Assembly: GCA_023435805.1 (NCBI GenBank)
Contig: JAEZMC010000054.1
Span: forward strand, 1 to 8,840
DNA length: 8,840 nt
Reading direction: 5' to 3'
Source of the DNA: Bacillota bacterium
GTDB taxonomy: Bacteria; Bacillota; Clostridia; Acetivibrionales; DTU013
Shown: in pieces, positions 1-6,112 of the stretch
Numbering within the stretch: position 1 is the first letter of the stretch
Layout: each line of letters begins with the position of its first letter
Translations under genes and position numbers: made by a program
Notes under the pieces: model-generated
Database searches by the model: none
What the model saw: only the letters and a program-made list of their open reading frames with translations
What the model was told of the DNA's origin: nothing

Positions 1-739
1 TTTCGCTGATGATCCCCTTTATTCCTATGATCACAGAGTAGATATTTTTATCAATGCATAAAAACTCTACACCGGCTTCTCTGGAAAGCACCCCCTCCAT
101 AATATTCTCGATGGAGGATTGGAGCAGACTGACATCCTGGCCTTCATATCTTTTACTTATCTCAGCCAGGTTTTTAACCGAAAAAACAAGGCAGCCGAAA
201 TATCCTTTTTCAAGTTTCACATCGTAGTCGCGGCACTTTTGCTCAAACTCCCGGTCACTTCCATGCCGGCCTTCCAGCAAGTCCCTGAGGAATGCTTTCT
301 TCAGCACCAGTTTGCTTTTTTCACCGTGTTCGGATGGATTGAATTGCTCCGGGGAAATTTCTTTCTGGTCCAACTGTTTTTTAACATTTAATAGCGCCTC
401 AAGGACATCCTTTCCATTCATGCAAGGTTTATGGAGATAATCGGATGCGCCCAGCTTCATCGCTTCTCTTACATGGTATAAATCATCGAATCCGCTTAAA
501 ATGACCACCTTACATTCTGTTTTTTCCTCCTTCAGGCGCTTCATAAGTTCAATACCATCCATATTGGGCATTTTAATATCCAAAAGAATGACGTCTGGAT
601 GAAGACGTTTGATCAGCTGGAGTGCCTCTTCACCATCCGAGGCCTCTCCTATGACTTCCATCCCGTATTTATCCCATTCTGCGCAGGATTTTATCCCTAT
701 CCTTACCAAAAGCTCATCATCCACGATAAGAATCTTCAT
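1..739 (-). CDS. Response regulator, YesN/AraC type (partial, 3' end beyond left edge)
   Basis: This is the N-terminal 246 residues of a two-component response regulator; the rest lies beyond the window. It opens MKILIVDDELLVR and has a complete receiver domain (about residues 1-120). The acidic pair is D7/D8, the phospho-acceptor is D54 in VILLDIKMPNMDG, the switch residue is S82 in ILSGFDD, and K104-P105 sits in YLHKPC. Residues about 145-246 (ending ...NIYSVIIGIKGIISE) match in layout the poorly conserved middle region of YesN-like regulators, which normally precedes a C-terminal AraC-type helix-turn-helix. That DNA-binding part is inferred, not seen. The ATG (739-737) overlaps the kinase stop codon as ATGA, with AGGGG (746-750) six bases upstream, so translation is probably coupled to the kinase. 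Likely role: DNA-binding output of the upstream sensor, often for sugar uptake or polysaccharide use in Firmicutes. The target genes cannot be read here. Confidence 0.93.
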   Translation of the reverse strand, partial: MKILIVDDELLVRIGIKSCAEWDKYGMEVIGEASDGEEALQLIKRLHPDVILLDIKMPNMDGIELMKRLKEEKTECKVVILSGFDDLYHVREAMKLGASDYLHKPCMNGKDVLEALLNVKKQLDQKEISPEQFNPSEHGEKSKLVLKKAFLRDLLEGRHGSDREFEQKCRDYDVKLEKGYFGCLVFSVKNLAEISKRYEGQDVSLLQSSIENIMEGVLSREAGVEFLCIDKNIYSVIIGIKGIISE

Positions 740-2559
740 AACACACCCCTGACATCAGTATTTAGAGGTAAGGCCGGAATGGTCAATATAACCGTCGTCC
801 CACGGTCAGCCATGCTTTTAATCGATAACCCATAATCGTCACCAAAAAACAGTTTGATACGTTTCTGAATATTGGGAATTCCGATTGAATTGATGCTTCT
901 ATTCGCCCTTTTATCCCCTTCTTCAAAAATAGACATCATGATATCATCCGTGATGCCTTTGCCGTTATCTTCAATAAAAAAGTATATCGTGTTGTTTTCG
1001 CATCGCGACCTGATTTTTAGCAGCCCTTTCCGGTCAACTCCTTCAATGCCATGGAAAACAGCGTTTTCAACCACCGGCTGCAGCAAGAATTTGAGTGTCT
1101 TGTACTTGTACACCTCTTCATCAATATCATAAGCCACTGTAAACCTGTTATAATAACGAAGGTCCAGTATGGATAAATACTCCTGCAAAAACTTCATCTC
1201 ATCCCGAATCGGTATAAAATCACCGCTGCTTTTTACAATAAACGCAAAAAGACAGGAAAGAGAACCCAAAGCGGACTCGATGCTGGAAGCTCCCTGCATA
1301 CGTGCCATCCATTTAATCGTATTGAGCGTATTGTACAAAAAATGAGGATTGATCTGCGCCTGCAAGGCATTCATTTCCGCATTTCTTTTTTCCTCTTCCT
1401 CCTGATAGATCTTACCGATCAACCGTTTTATTTCGTATATCATCTTTTGAACAGTCAGACTGATATCTCCTACTTCGCCGCTGCTATTTTCAATCTCAAC
1501 TTCAAAATTGCCCTGTCCGACCAGTTTCATTTTTTGATTCAGCTTGTATAAAGGCTTCGTAACACCTGTAGCGATCAAGACTGCAGCTGATACGGAAATG
1601 ATTGAAATGATGATGCTTAACAAAATGGTAATATAAAACATCCTGTTTATATAGGAAAACAGTTCTTTTTTAGGTATGACTGTAAGCACTGTCCAGTGTG
1701 ATGTCGGGGACTTAGATGAAATCAGGTAATAATCGTCCTCTCCCAGCTTTTTCAATTTGTAGCTGGAATCATTGAATACCAGGTTTTCTCCAAGAATGGA
1801 ACCAATTTTATTGTTGATTTGAGAGCCATCCTTGCTGAAAACAATATTGTCGTTTTCGTCCACCAGGTAGAACTTGCTGTTTCTTGTAAGTTCTACGTCC
1901 GCCCAAAGCGTTTCAAGGTTTTCAACCCTTACGTTAATAAGGATATATCCGGTAACTTTCGAGGTGTCTGGATTTTTGACGGCTCTTCCGACAGAAATCA
2001 CATCATTTCCTCTCGGTGTCTGCTGAAGGTCGCGGTGAACGCCGATAATCGCACAGGCGCCATCCAGGCTTTGAAGCTTTTGAAACCACGGTTCCTCCGA
2101 AGGGTTGTATGAAGCATTCAGAGAGTCTGCAGGAGTTCTTCCGAGAATCTTGAACGTTCCTTCTTTATACAACATTACGGAGTCAATAATGTTGGAATAG
2201 GATTTAATATTGTTATATAAAAGATCTTTGATTTCATCCTTGTCAACAGCTTCTTCATACCCGGCATACTCATACTTTGAATAGTCCTTTGTCAGGAGAT
2301 TCTTGAGCATATTGTCCTTGACCGGGTATTCCGAAAGCTTTGAAAGCATTCCAAGAAACGTATCCAGATTTTTATTGATCTGTTCATTGCTTTGAACAGA
2401 AGATTTGAGTACTGTCTGTTGAATTTCTTCAGAGTACAGGTTTAGAGAAAACAGGCTTATTAAGGCTAATGGTATGGTAACAAAGCCTATGAATGAGATA
2501 ATAAGCTTACCTTTCAGGGTCAATTTGCCGAAAATATTCACGTATTGTCGGGCAGACAT
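736..2559 (-). CDS. Sensor histidine kinase, YesM-type (dCache-HAMP-His_kinase)
   Basis: This is a 607-residue membrane sensor kinase of the YesM/LytS-like class. The first transmembrane helix is at about residues 19-42 (LIISFIGFVTIPLALISLF). An extracellular domain of about 265 residues follows, with dCache-like features (ENDNIVFSKDG, SHWTVLTVIPKKEL). The second helix is at about 307-332, followed by a HAMP linker (VTKPLYKLNQKM). The phospho-acceptor is H406 in QINPHFLYNTLN, typical of this class. The ATP-binding region has an N box (VVENAVFHG, about 496-504), a G1 box (DNGKG, 531-535) and a G2-like SIGIPNIQKRI. The ATG at 2559 is chosen over an in-frame TTG at 2574 because AAGGAG (2570-2565) sits five bases before it; the TTG lies upstream of that site. 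The kinase ends in a 4-bp overlap with the response regulator, its probable partner. The extracellular ligand is unknown; sugars or cell-wall fragments are common guesses for the class. Confidence 0.95.
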   Translation of the reverse strand: MSARQYVNIFGKLTLKGKLIISFIGFVTIPLALISLFSLNLYSEEIQQTVLKSSVQSNEQINKNLDTFLGMLSKLSEYPVKDNMLKNLLTKDYSKYEYAGYEEAVDKDEIKDLLYNNIKSYSNIIDSVMLYKEGTFKILGRTPADSLNASYNPSEEPWFQKLQSLDGACAIIGVHRDLQQTPRGNDVISVGRAVKNPDTSKVTGYILINVRVENLETLWADVELTRNSKFYLVDENDNIVFSKDGSQINNKIGSILGENLVFNDSSYKLKKLGEDDYYLISSKSPTSHWTVLTVIPKKELFSYINRMFYITILLSIIISIISVSAAVLIATGVTKPLYKLNQKMKLVGQGNFEVEIENSSGEVGDISLTVQKMIYEIKRLIGKIYQEEEEKRNAEMNALQAQINPHFLYNTLNTIKWMARMQGASSIESALGSLSCLFAFIVKSSGDFIPIRDEMKFLQEYLSILDLRYYNRFTVAYDIDEEVYKYKTLKFLLQPVVENAVFHGIEGVDRKGLLKIRSRCENNTIYFFIEDNGKGITDDIMMSIFEEGDKRANRSINSIGIPNIQKRIKLFFGDDYGLSIKSMADRGTTVILTIPALPLNTDVRGVL

Positions 2560-2564
2560 AACAT

Positions 2565-2570
2565 CTCCTT
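2565..2570 (-). promoter_or_regulatory. Ribosome binding site deciding the kinase start
   Basis: On the minus strand AAGGAG lies five bases before the ATG at 2559. The alternative TTG at 2574 sits upstream of this site and has no comparable site of its own, so the shorter reading is preferred. Confidence 0.8.
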
Positions 2571-2592
2571 GCAAAACCCATCAATAATATAT

Positions 2593-2617
2593 AAAAAGGC
2601 GGAATTCCGCCCTTTTT
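2593..2617 (-). terminator. Rho-independent terminator after the beta-CASP RNase gene
   Basis: The minus-strand RNA forms a GGCGG/CCGCC stem around an AATT loop. An A-run on one side and a T-run on the other extend the stem past a single bulged G, leaving a U tract. It lies 11 bases after the stop codon of the RNase gene (2628-2630). The element is nearly symmetrical, so it could act in both directions, but no gene approaches on the plus strand here. Only 33 bases separate it from the kinase ATG. Confidence 0.88.
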
Positions 2618-2627
2618 AAAAACCTTT

Positions 2628-4268
2628 CTATCTGATGATATCCACAATATATTTCTCAAACTTAAGCAGCCTTGATTTCAGTTCATCCACTTCTATATCG
2701 TCTTTTTCATTCTTCAGGTCGTTCCGTACAATCGCAGATGCCTCTTCCAGCTCATCTTTGAGTTTATCCAGCATCTCGAGGATTTCAAGCCGCTTGTAAC
2801 CGAATTCCTCCTTCGCGTGGATACCTTCCAGCTTGTTCTCTGCTTCGAATACGCCCTGCCTGCTTACGATAAATGCTTCTCCACGACCGGGAATAATCGT
2901 CGCGATTCCGAGCTCTTCGTCAATAAGAGTGGCAAATTCGCTCATTGCAGGTTCTTCACCATGTACGAGGAAAATTTTCTTTGGTTTTTCACGGATATTT
3001 TTCATCCAGTCCATCAGTCCGTTCTGATCGGCGTGTCCGGAGAACCCCTCTAGCATCTCAATCCTTGCATTAACAGTGATTTCCTCACCGAATATCCTTA
3101 CCTTTTTAGCGCCGTCTACCAGCCTTCTTCCCAGCGTTCCTACCGCCTGATAGCCCACAAACACCACGGAGGATTCCTTTCTCCACAAATTGTGCTTGAG
3201 ATGGTGTTTGATTCTGCCGGCGTCACACATACCGCTGGCGGAAATAATGATCATGCTTTCCTTGCTGAAGTTCAACGCTTTGGACTCATCCGAGCTCTGG
3301 GTAAACCGCAGCCCCGGAAAATCAAGAGGGTTATCGCCGTTTTCTACATAGGATCGCGCTTCTTCATCAAAGCAGTCCAGATTATTCCTGAAAACCCTGG
3401 TTGCTGAAACTGCAAGTGGGCTGTCTACATAAACAGGGATTTCAAGCAGCTTCTCAAGACTGTCTCCATATCTCTCCCTTTGCTTGTACAGTTCATAGAT
3501 GATTTCCTGTGTCCTGCCTACTGCAAAGGATGGAATAACTACATTACCGCCTTGTTCAACGGTTGAACGGATAATTTCAACAAATCTGTCCACCTTTTTT
3601 TCTACATTGGCATGATTTCTGTTGCCGTAAGTAGATTCAATGAATAAATAATCTGCACTGTCGATAACCGTTGGATCCCTTAGTATCGGCATGTTCCTGT
3701 TGCCAAGGTCACCGGAGAAAACTGCTTTGACCTCTTCTCCATTTTCCCTGATCCACAGTTCGACAATGGACGATCCAAGGATATGGCCGGCGTCATTGAA
3801 ACGCACTTGAATGCATGCATTGGGGTTAATGATTTCGTTGTAGCCCACGCTTTCAAAAAGCCTGATGCAATCCACCGCATCCTGATGGGTATAGAGCGGC
3901 TTGATGGGCGGTAGTCCGGCCCTGCCTCTCTTGCGGTTCGTCCATTCATTTTCAAACTCCTGGATGTGTCCGCTGTCCGGCAGCATGATTGCACATAATT
4001 CCGAAGTCGCCTTTGTTGCAAATATCCTACCCTTGAATCCGTCGACATAAAGCTTGGGTATCCGGCCGCTATGGTCGATGTGCGCATGTGTCAGTATTAT
4101 AAAATCCAGCTCTGCGGGATTGAACGGAAAAGGTTCCAGGTTTAATGCTTCATCAGTGGAACTTCCCTGGAACATACCGCAATCCACAAGAAATCTGCAG
4201 GATTTGGTTTCGACATAATAGCATGAGCCGGTTACTGTTTTTGCAGCGCCTAGGAAGGTTATTTTCAT
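2628..4268 (-). CDS. Beta-CASP metallo-beta-lactamase-fold RNase (TTHA0252/COG1236-like)
   Basis: This is a 546-residue cytoplasmic zinc-dependent nuclease of the family that includes CPSF73 and Thermus TTHA0252. By family analogy it probably processes or degrades RNA. The zinc ligands are visible: HAHIDH (H61, H63, D65, H66), H162 in AGHILGS, D187 in FSGDLGN and H436 in LVHGEE. The beta-CASP motif A glutamate is E211 in ESTYGNR, and the probable general acid is H412 in GFSGHADQ. Other hallmarks are IPSFAVGRTQEI, VDSPLAVSAT, SASGMCDAGRIKHHL and FVGYQAVGTLGRRL. Residues about 475-546 are a lysine/glutamate-rich, probably helical extension absent from the 431-residue Thermus protein as I remember it. 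The ATG at 4268 has AGAGGTG (4283-4277) eight bases upstream. The gene stands alone, divergent from a tRNA operon and followed by a terminator. No KH domain is visible, and the RNA substrate is unknown. Confidence 0.94.
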   Translation of the reverse strand: MKITFLGAAKTVTGSCYYVETKSCRFLVDCGMFQGSSTDEALNLEPFPFNPAELDFIILTHAHIDHSGRIPKLYVDGFKGRIFATKATSELCAIMLPDSGHIQEFENEWTNRKRGRAGLPPIKPLYTHQDAVDCIRLFESVGYNEIINPNACIQVRFNDAGHILGSSIVELWIRENGEEVKAVFSGDLGNRNMPILRDPTVIDSADYLFIESTYGNRNHANVEKKVDRFVEIIRSTVEQGGNVVIPSFAVGRTQEIIYELYKQRERYGDSLEKLLEIPVYVDSPLAVSATRVFRNNLDCFDEEARSYVENGDNPLDFPGLRFTQSSDESKALNFSKESMIIISASGMCDAGRIKHHLKHNLWRKESSVVFVGYQAVGTLGRRLVDGAKKVRIFGEEITVNARIEMLEGFSGHADQNGLMDWMKNIREKPKKIFLVHGEEPAMSEFATLIDEELGIATIIPGRGEAFIVSRQGVFEAENKLEGIHAKEEFGYKRLEILEMLDKLKDELEEASAIVRNDLKNEKDDIEVDELKSRLLKFEKYIVDIIR

Positions 4269-4402
4269 ATCACCCGCACCTCTCGAAGAATGAAATTATT
4301 GTATTTGCTTTTAATATAGGATATTCGACACCAAACCGGAAATTCCCTTTTGTTGAAGAATGTAATTTTGTCCAGCTGGATTATTTGTTAATAGAGGCTT
4401 AT

Positions 4403-4430
4403 TTGACATATTCTTCTTTTTATATAAACT
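4403..4430 (+). promoter_or_regulatory. Candidate upstream promoter for the tRNA operon
   Basis: A perfect TTGACA (4403-4408) is followed after 16 bases by TAAACT (4425-4430), a four-of-six match to the -10 consensus. It lies just before the stronger promoter at 4435-4463, and tandem promoters are common for stable RNA operons. The poor -10 keeps this tentative. Confidence 0.3.
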
Positions 4431-4434
4431 TCTC

Positions 4435-4463
4435 TTGACTTCAATTTACTTATGCCTTATACT
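4435..4463 (+). promoter_or_regulatory. Sigma-A type promoter of the tRNA-Ile2/Phe/Tyr operon
   Basis: TTGACT (4435-4440) is followed after exactly 17 bases by TATACT (4458-4463), each five of six to consensus. The first tRNA begins 17 bases after the -10 box, which implies a very short leader. No other sequence this close to consensus precedes the operon. Confidence 0.85.
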
Positions 4464-4480
4464 AGTCTTTGTCACTTTAA

Positions 4481-4557
4481 GGGCCTTTAGCTCAGTTGGT
4501 TAGAGCAACCGGCTCATAACCGGTTGGTCCGGGGTTCGAGTCCCTGAAGGCCCACCA
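4481..4557 (+). tRNA. tRNA with CAT anticodon, probably tRNA-Ile2 (lysidine-modified)
   Basis: This is a 77-base cloverleaf with encoded CCA. The acceptor is GGGCCTT/AAGGCCC, the anticodon stem ACCGG/CCGGT surrounds CTCATAA (anticodon CAT at 4515-4517), and the T-loop is normal TTCGAGT. An initiator tRNA is unlikely because the first acceptor pair is a Watson-Crick G-C. Among elongators, the second half of the acceptor (C4-G69, C5-G68) matches the isoleucine-2 type on which TilS acts in E. coli. The body also resembles Bacillus tRNA-Ile2 (CTTTAGCTCAGTTGGTTAGA) as I remember it. I therefore favour an AUA-reading isoleucine tRNA, although automatic tools often call such genes tRNA-Met. It is the first gene of the operon. 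Confidence 0.9.
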
Positions 4558-4558
4558 T

Positions 4559-4586
4559 TTGCAGAAGAAGGTTGTCGCTTCTGCAA
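4559..4586 (+). repeat. Hairpin in the tRNA-Ile2/tRNA-Phe spacer
   Basis: A perfect nine-base inverted repeat (TTGCAGAAG at 4559-4567, CTTCTGCAA at 4578-4586) encloses a ten-base loop. It fills most of the 34-base spacer. No T-run follows, so it is unlikely to be a terminator; a processing or RNA-stability role is possible. Confidence 0.8.
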
Positions 4587-4591
4587 TTTAT

Positions 4592-4667
<76 letters not shown>

Positions 4668-4671
4668 AAAG

Positions 4672-4686
4672 CCTCACGCAGTGAGG
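4672..4686 (+). repeat. Hairpin in the tRNA-Phe/tRNA-Tyr spacer
   Basis: CCTCAC (4672-4677) and GTGAGG (4681-4686) form a perfect six-base stem with a three-base GCA loop. The bases after it are GT-rich and then A-rich, so this is not a terminator. It is unrelated in sequence to the hairpin in the preceding tRNA spacer. Confidence 0.7.
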
Positions 4687-4697
4687 TAGTAAAAAAC

Positions 4698-4782
4698 GGA
4701 GGGGTTCCCGAGCGGCCAAAGGGGGCAGACTGTAAATCTGTTGTCAGTGACTTCGGTGGTCCGAATCCACCCCCCTCCACCA
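4698..4782 (+). tRNA. tRNA-Tyr (GTA), with unusual C at T-loop position 55
   Basis: This is an 85-base class II tRNA with encoded CCA. The acceptor is GGAGGGG/CCCCTCC, the D-arm is CCCGAGCGGCCAAAGGG, the anticodon stem is GCAGA/TCTGT, and anticodon GTA is at 4732-4734. The 13-base variable arm (TGTCAGTGACTTC, GTCA/TGAC stem) lines up with that of E. coli tRNA-Tyr. The T-stem GGTGG/CCACC pairs perfectly. However, the T-loop reads TCCGAAT (4760-4766) rather than the usual TTCRANN, so position 55 (4761) is C where pseudouridine is normally made. The D-loop GG that would contact residue 55 is present. It is the third and last gene of the operon. Confidence 0.96.
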
Positions 4783-4785
4783 ACG

Positions 4786-4820
4786 AAAAACGCGCAGCTG
4801 CTACTGCCGTTTTTTTTTTT
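4786..4820 (+). terminator. Terminator of the tRNA operon
   Basis: AAAAACG plus GCAG (4786-4797, one bulged C) pairs with CTGC plus CGTTTTT across a six-base loop. A run of about eleven T follows, to 4820. It starts four bases after the CCA end of tRNA-Tyr, so the operon holds exactly three tRNAs. Confidence 0.88.
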
Positions 4821-4835
4821 ACGCATATTACGCGA

Positions 4836-4869
4836 TAAAACAAAAACCCGGCAAATACATCACCGGGTT
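4836..4869 (-). terminator. Terminator of the ROK gene
   Basis: On the minus strand AACCCGG (4869-4863) pairs perfectly with CCGGGTT (4851-4845) across an 11-base loop. It continues into TTTTTGTTTT. It lies 13 bases after the ROK stop codon and faces the tRNA operon terminator, so the two converging units are insulated from each other. Confidence 0.9.
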
Positions 4870-4882
4870 CTCATCTGCTTTT

Positions 4883-5851
4883 TTATGCTTCACAGGTCAA
4901 GGTATACAAGCCCAACATCGCTGCGCCGACCACTATTCCCGCCCCGCCGAGCTGGGCAATTTTGAATTCGGGCTTGTCTACATCCTGAGTGTATATCCCT
5001 TTCCAAACAATTGTTCTCAGAGGCTTCAGAAGATGTTCACCAAGCCTGCTGATCTCACCCGCAATAATAATGGCATTGGGCATAAGCATATTCACAATGT
5101 TGATCAATCCCTCGGCAAGGTATTCGAGGTACGTGTCCACCACTTCCATGGCAACGGCATCACCCTGTTTCGCAGCTTCAAATGCGGTAAAAACCGTAAT
5201 GCCCGCCCCGTCCTTCTGGGCCAGCGTATTGATCAGTGAATCCGGGTGTTTTTGTGCAGCTTCAGTGGTTTGCCGAATCAAAGCCGTGGCTGAAGCGTAT
5301 GCTTCCCAGCAGCCCCTTCTTCCGCAGCTGCATTCGCTGCCCCCCATGGCAATGCACATGTGCCCCAGCTCCGCCCCTGCAAAGTTAAAGCCGCTGTAGA
5401 TTAAATTATTGATGATGATGCCTCCGCCGATGCCGTTTCCAATACGAACCAAAACCGAAAAGTCTATATCCTCCGCAGCTCCTACGACACTTTCCGCGAG
5501 TGCGGCGCAATTGGCGTCATTGTCCACATATATGGGCAGATTGAAATGCTTTTGCAGCTCATCCCGTACAGGCAAATGGCTGTAATTCATTGTATAATTC
5601 CTGATGATCGTGCCCTTCTCCTTGTCCGGAATACCAGGAAATCCGACGCCGATATATTTGACGTTTTTTATGTCAATCCCTTCCTCGTCCAGTACATTCC
5701 TGATCAAATCGGCCATATCGTTAAAAAGCAAATCATAAGGTCTGTCCAAGTTTGTCTGGCAGGCAGCCTTCCTCAACAGCCTCCCGTTTTTATCGGTCAC
5801 TCCCGCCACGATCTGCTTCACACCTAATTCTACACCTACATAAAACTTCAT
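4883..5851 (-). CDS. ROK-family sugar kinase-like protein with atypical nucleotide motif
   Basis: This is a 322-residue ROK protein (repressor, ORF, kinase family). Glucokinases of this family phosphorylate glucose or related sugars with ATP in the cytoplasm. Visible motifs are VDNDAN (109-114, catalytic Asp probably D112), E161-L-G-H164, and the zinc site H164, C174, C176, C181 in SECSCGRRGCWEAY. There is no N-terminal helix-turn-helix, so it is not a NagC/XylR-type repressor. The oddity is phosphate motif 1, which reads VGVELGVKQI instead of the usual DxGGT. The second glycine motif reads GNGIGGG instead of GTGIGGG, and the late glycine motif reads IIIAGEIS instead of the common I.GG. Kinase activity is therefore less certain than the fold. 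The ATG at 5851 has AGGAGAG (5867-5861) nine bases upstream; an in-frame TTG at 5884 lies before that site and is rejected. The gene stands alone, with its own terminator and a dyad-rich upstream region. Confidence 0.92.
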   Translation of the reverse strand: MKFYVGVELGVKQIVAGVTDKNGRLLRKAACQTNLDRPYDLLFNDMADLIRNVLDEEGIDIKNVKYIGVGFPGIPDKEKGTIIRNYTMNYSHLPVRDELQKHFNLPIYVDNDANCAALAESVVGAAEDIDFSVLVRIGNGIGGGIIINNLIYSGFNFAGAELGHMCIAMGGSECSCGRRGCWEAYASATALIRQTTEAAQKHPDSLINTLAQKDGAGITVFTAFEAAKQGDAVAMEVVDTYLEYLAEGLINIVNMLMPNAIIIAGEISRLGEHLLKPLRTIVWKGIYTQDVDKPEFKIAQLGGAGIVVGAAMLGLYTLTCEA

Positions 5852-5860
5852 TATCAAACC

Positions 5861-5867
5861 CTCTCCT
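5861..5867 (-). promoter_or_regulatory. Ribosome binding site deciding the ROK start
   Basis: AGGAGAG on the minus strand ends nine bases before the ATG at 5851. It lies inside the longer reading that would begin with TTG at 5884, so the shorter protein starting MKFYVGVELG is preferred. Confidence 0.8.
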
Positions 5868-5891
5868 GAACATAGTATTCTCAAAAAAATA

Positions 5892-5912
5892 AACTACTTT
5901 AAAATTGTAGTT
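5892..5912 (-). repeat. Dyad AACTAC-N9-GTAGTT near the ROK start
   Basis: Perfect six-base arms (5892-5897 and 5907-5912) flank nine AT-rich bases, 25 bases upstream of the ROK ribosome binding site. On the minus strand the second arm runs into TATTTTTTT. It could be an operator or a weak attenuator hairpin; the sequence alone does not separate these. Confidence 0.5.
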
Positions 5913-5985
5913 AATAAAATCGAAATAAATGATTCCAGAGAAGGAACCATCTATTGCTTCAGCATTAAGAAATGTTTAAAGCACA

Positions 5986-6082
5986 CACCGGTGTTTCGTT
6001 TTCTGTAATCGTTTGTATTAATTGCCATACAATTCGATATTAGTTTATTATAATACCTTTCTGATAAATAGAGAAACACCGG
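5986..6082. repeat. Palindrome ACACCGGTGT and distant inverted copy GAAACACCGG
   Basis: ACACCGGTGT (5986-5995) is a perfect ten-base palindrome. The overlapping CCGGTGTTTC (5989-5998) recurs as its exact reverse complement GAAACACCGG at 6073-6082, with 74 bases between the arms. The G+C-rich cores stand out in an AT-rich spacer. Two copies of one half-site fit a pair of regulator binding sites, but this is inference. Confidence 0.5.
6013..6032. repeat. Dyad TTGTAT-N8-ATACAA
   Basis: Perfect six-base arms (6013-6018 and 6027-6032) lie at about two-turn spacing, typical of a dimeric repressor site. It sits roughly midway between the two copies of the AACACCGG element and just downstream (minus strand) of a TATAAT at 6052-6047. 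Confidence 0.45.
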
Positions 6083-6112
6083 AATTGGCCATATTTCATT
6101 AAATATATTGCA

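Larger units (their letters stand above)
5868..6112 (-). other. Non-coding, AT-rich region upstream of the ROK gene
   Basis: About 245 bases separate the ROK ribosome binding site from the AI-2E stop codon, and I see no convincing gene. The stretch contains several dyads, the clearest of which are listed separately. It also has an imperfect GATTCC/GGAACC pair (5931-5949) and an AT-only hairpin ATATTT-CATT-AAATAT (6091-6106) just after the AI-2E stop. A perfect minus-strand TATAAT (6052-6047) could be the -10 of a ROK promoter, but no good -35 precedes it, and the leader would be nearly 190 bases. I recognise no known riboswitch class in it. No strong terminator closes the AI-2E gene here. Confidence 0.6.

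Noticed and set aside
3680..4087. 135-codon minus-strand frame within the RNase gene
   Set aside because: It is another frame of the same strand across the conserved HAHIDH region; the long frame holds all catalytic motifs.
4285..4367. Imperfect direct repeat GAAGAATGAAATT / GAAGAATGTAATT, 70 bases apart upstream of the RNase gene
   Set aside because: Only two short AT-rich copies with one mismatch; chance is a sufficient explanation.
4145..4438. 97-codon plus-strand frame before the tRNA operon
   Set aside because: It overlaps the start of the RNase gene antisense and the tRNA promoter region, and its product has no recognisable features.
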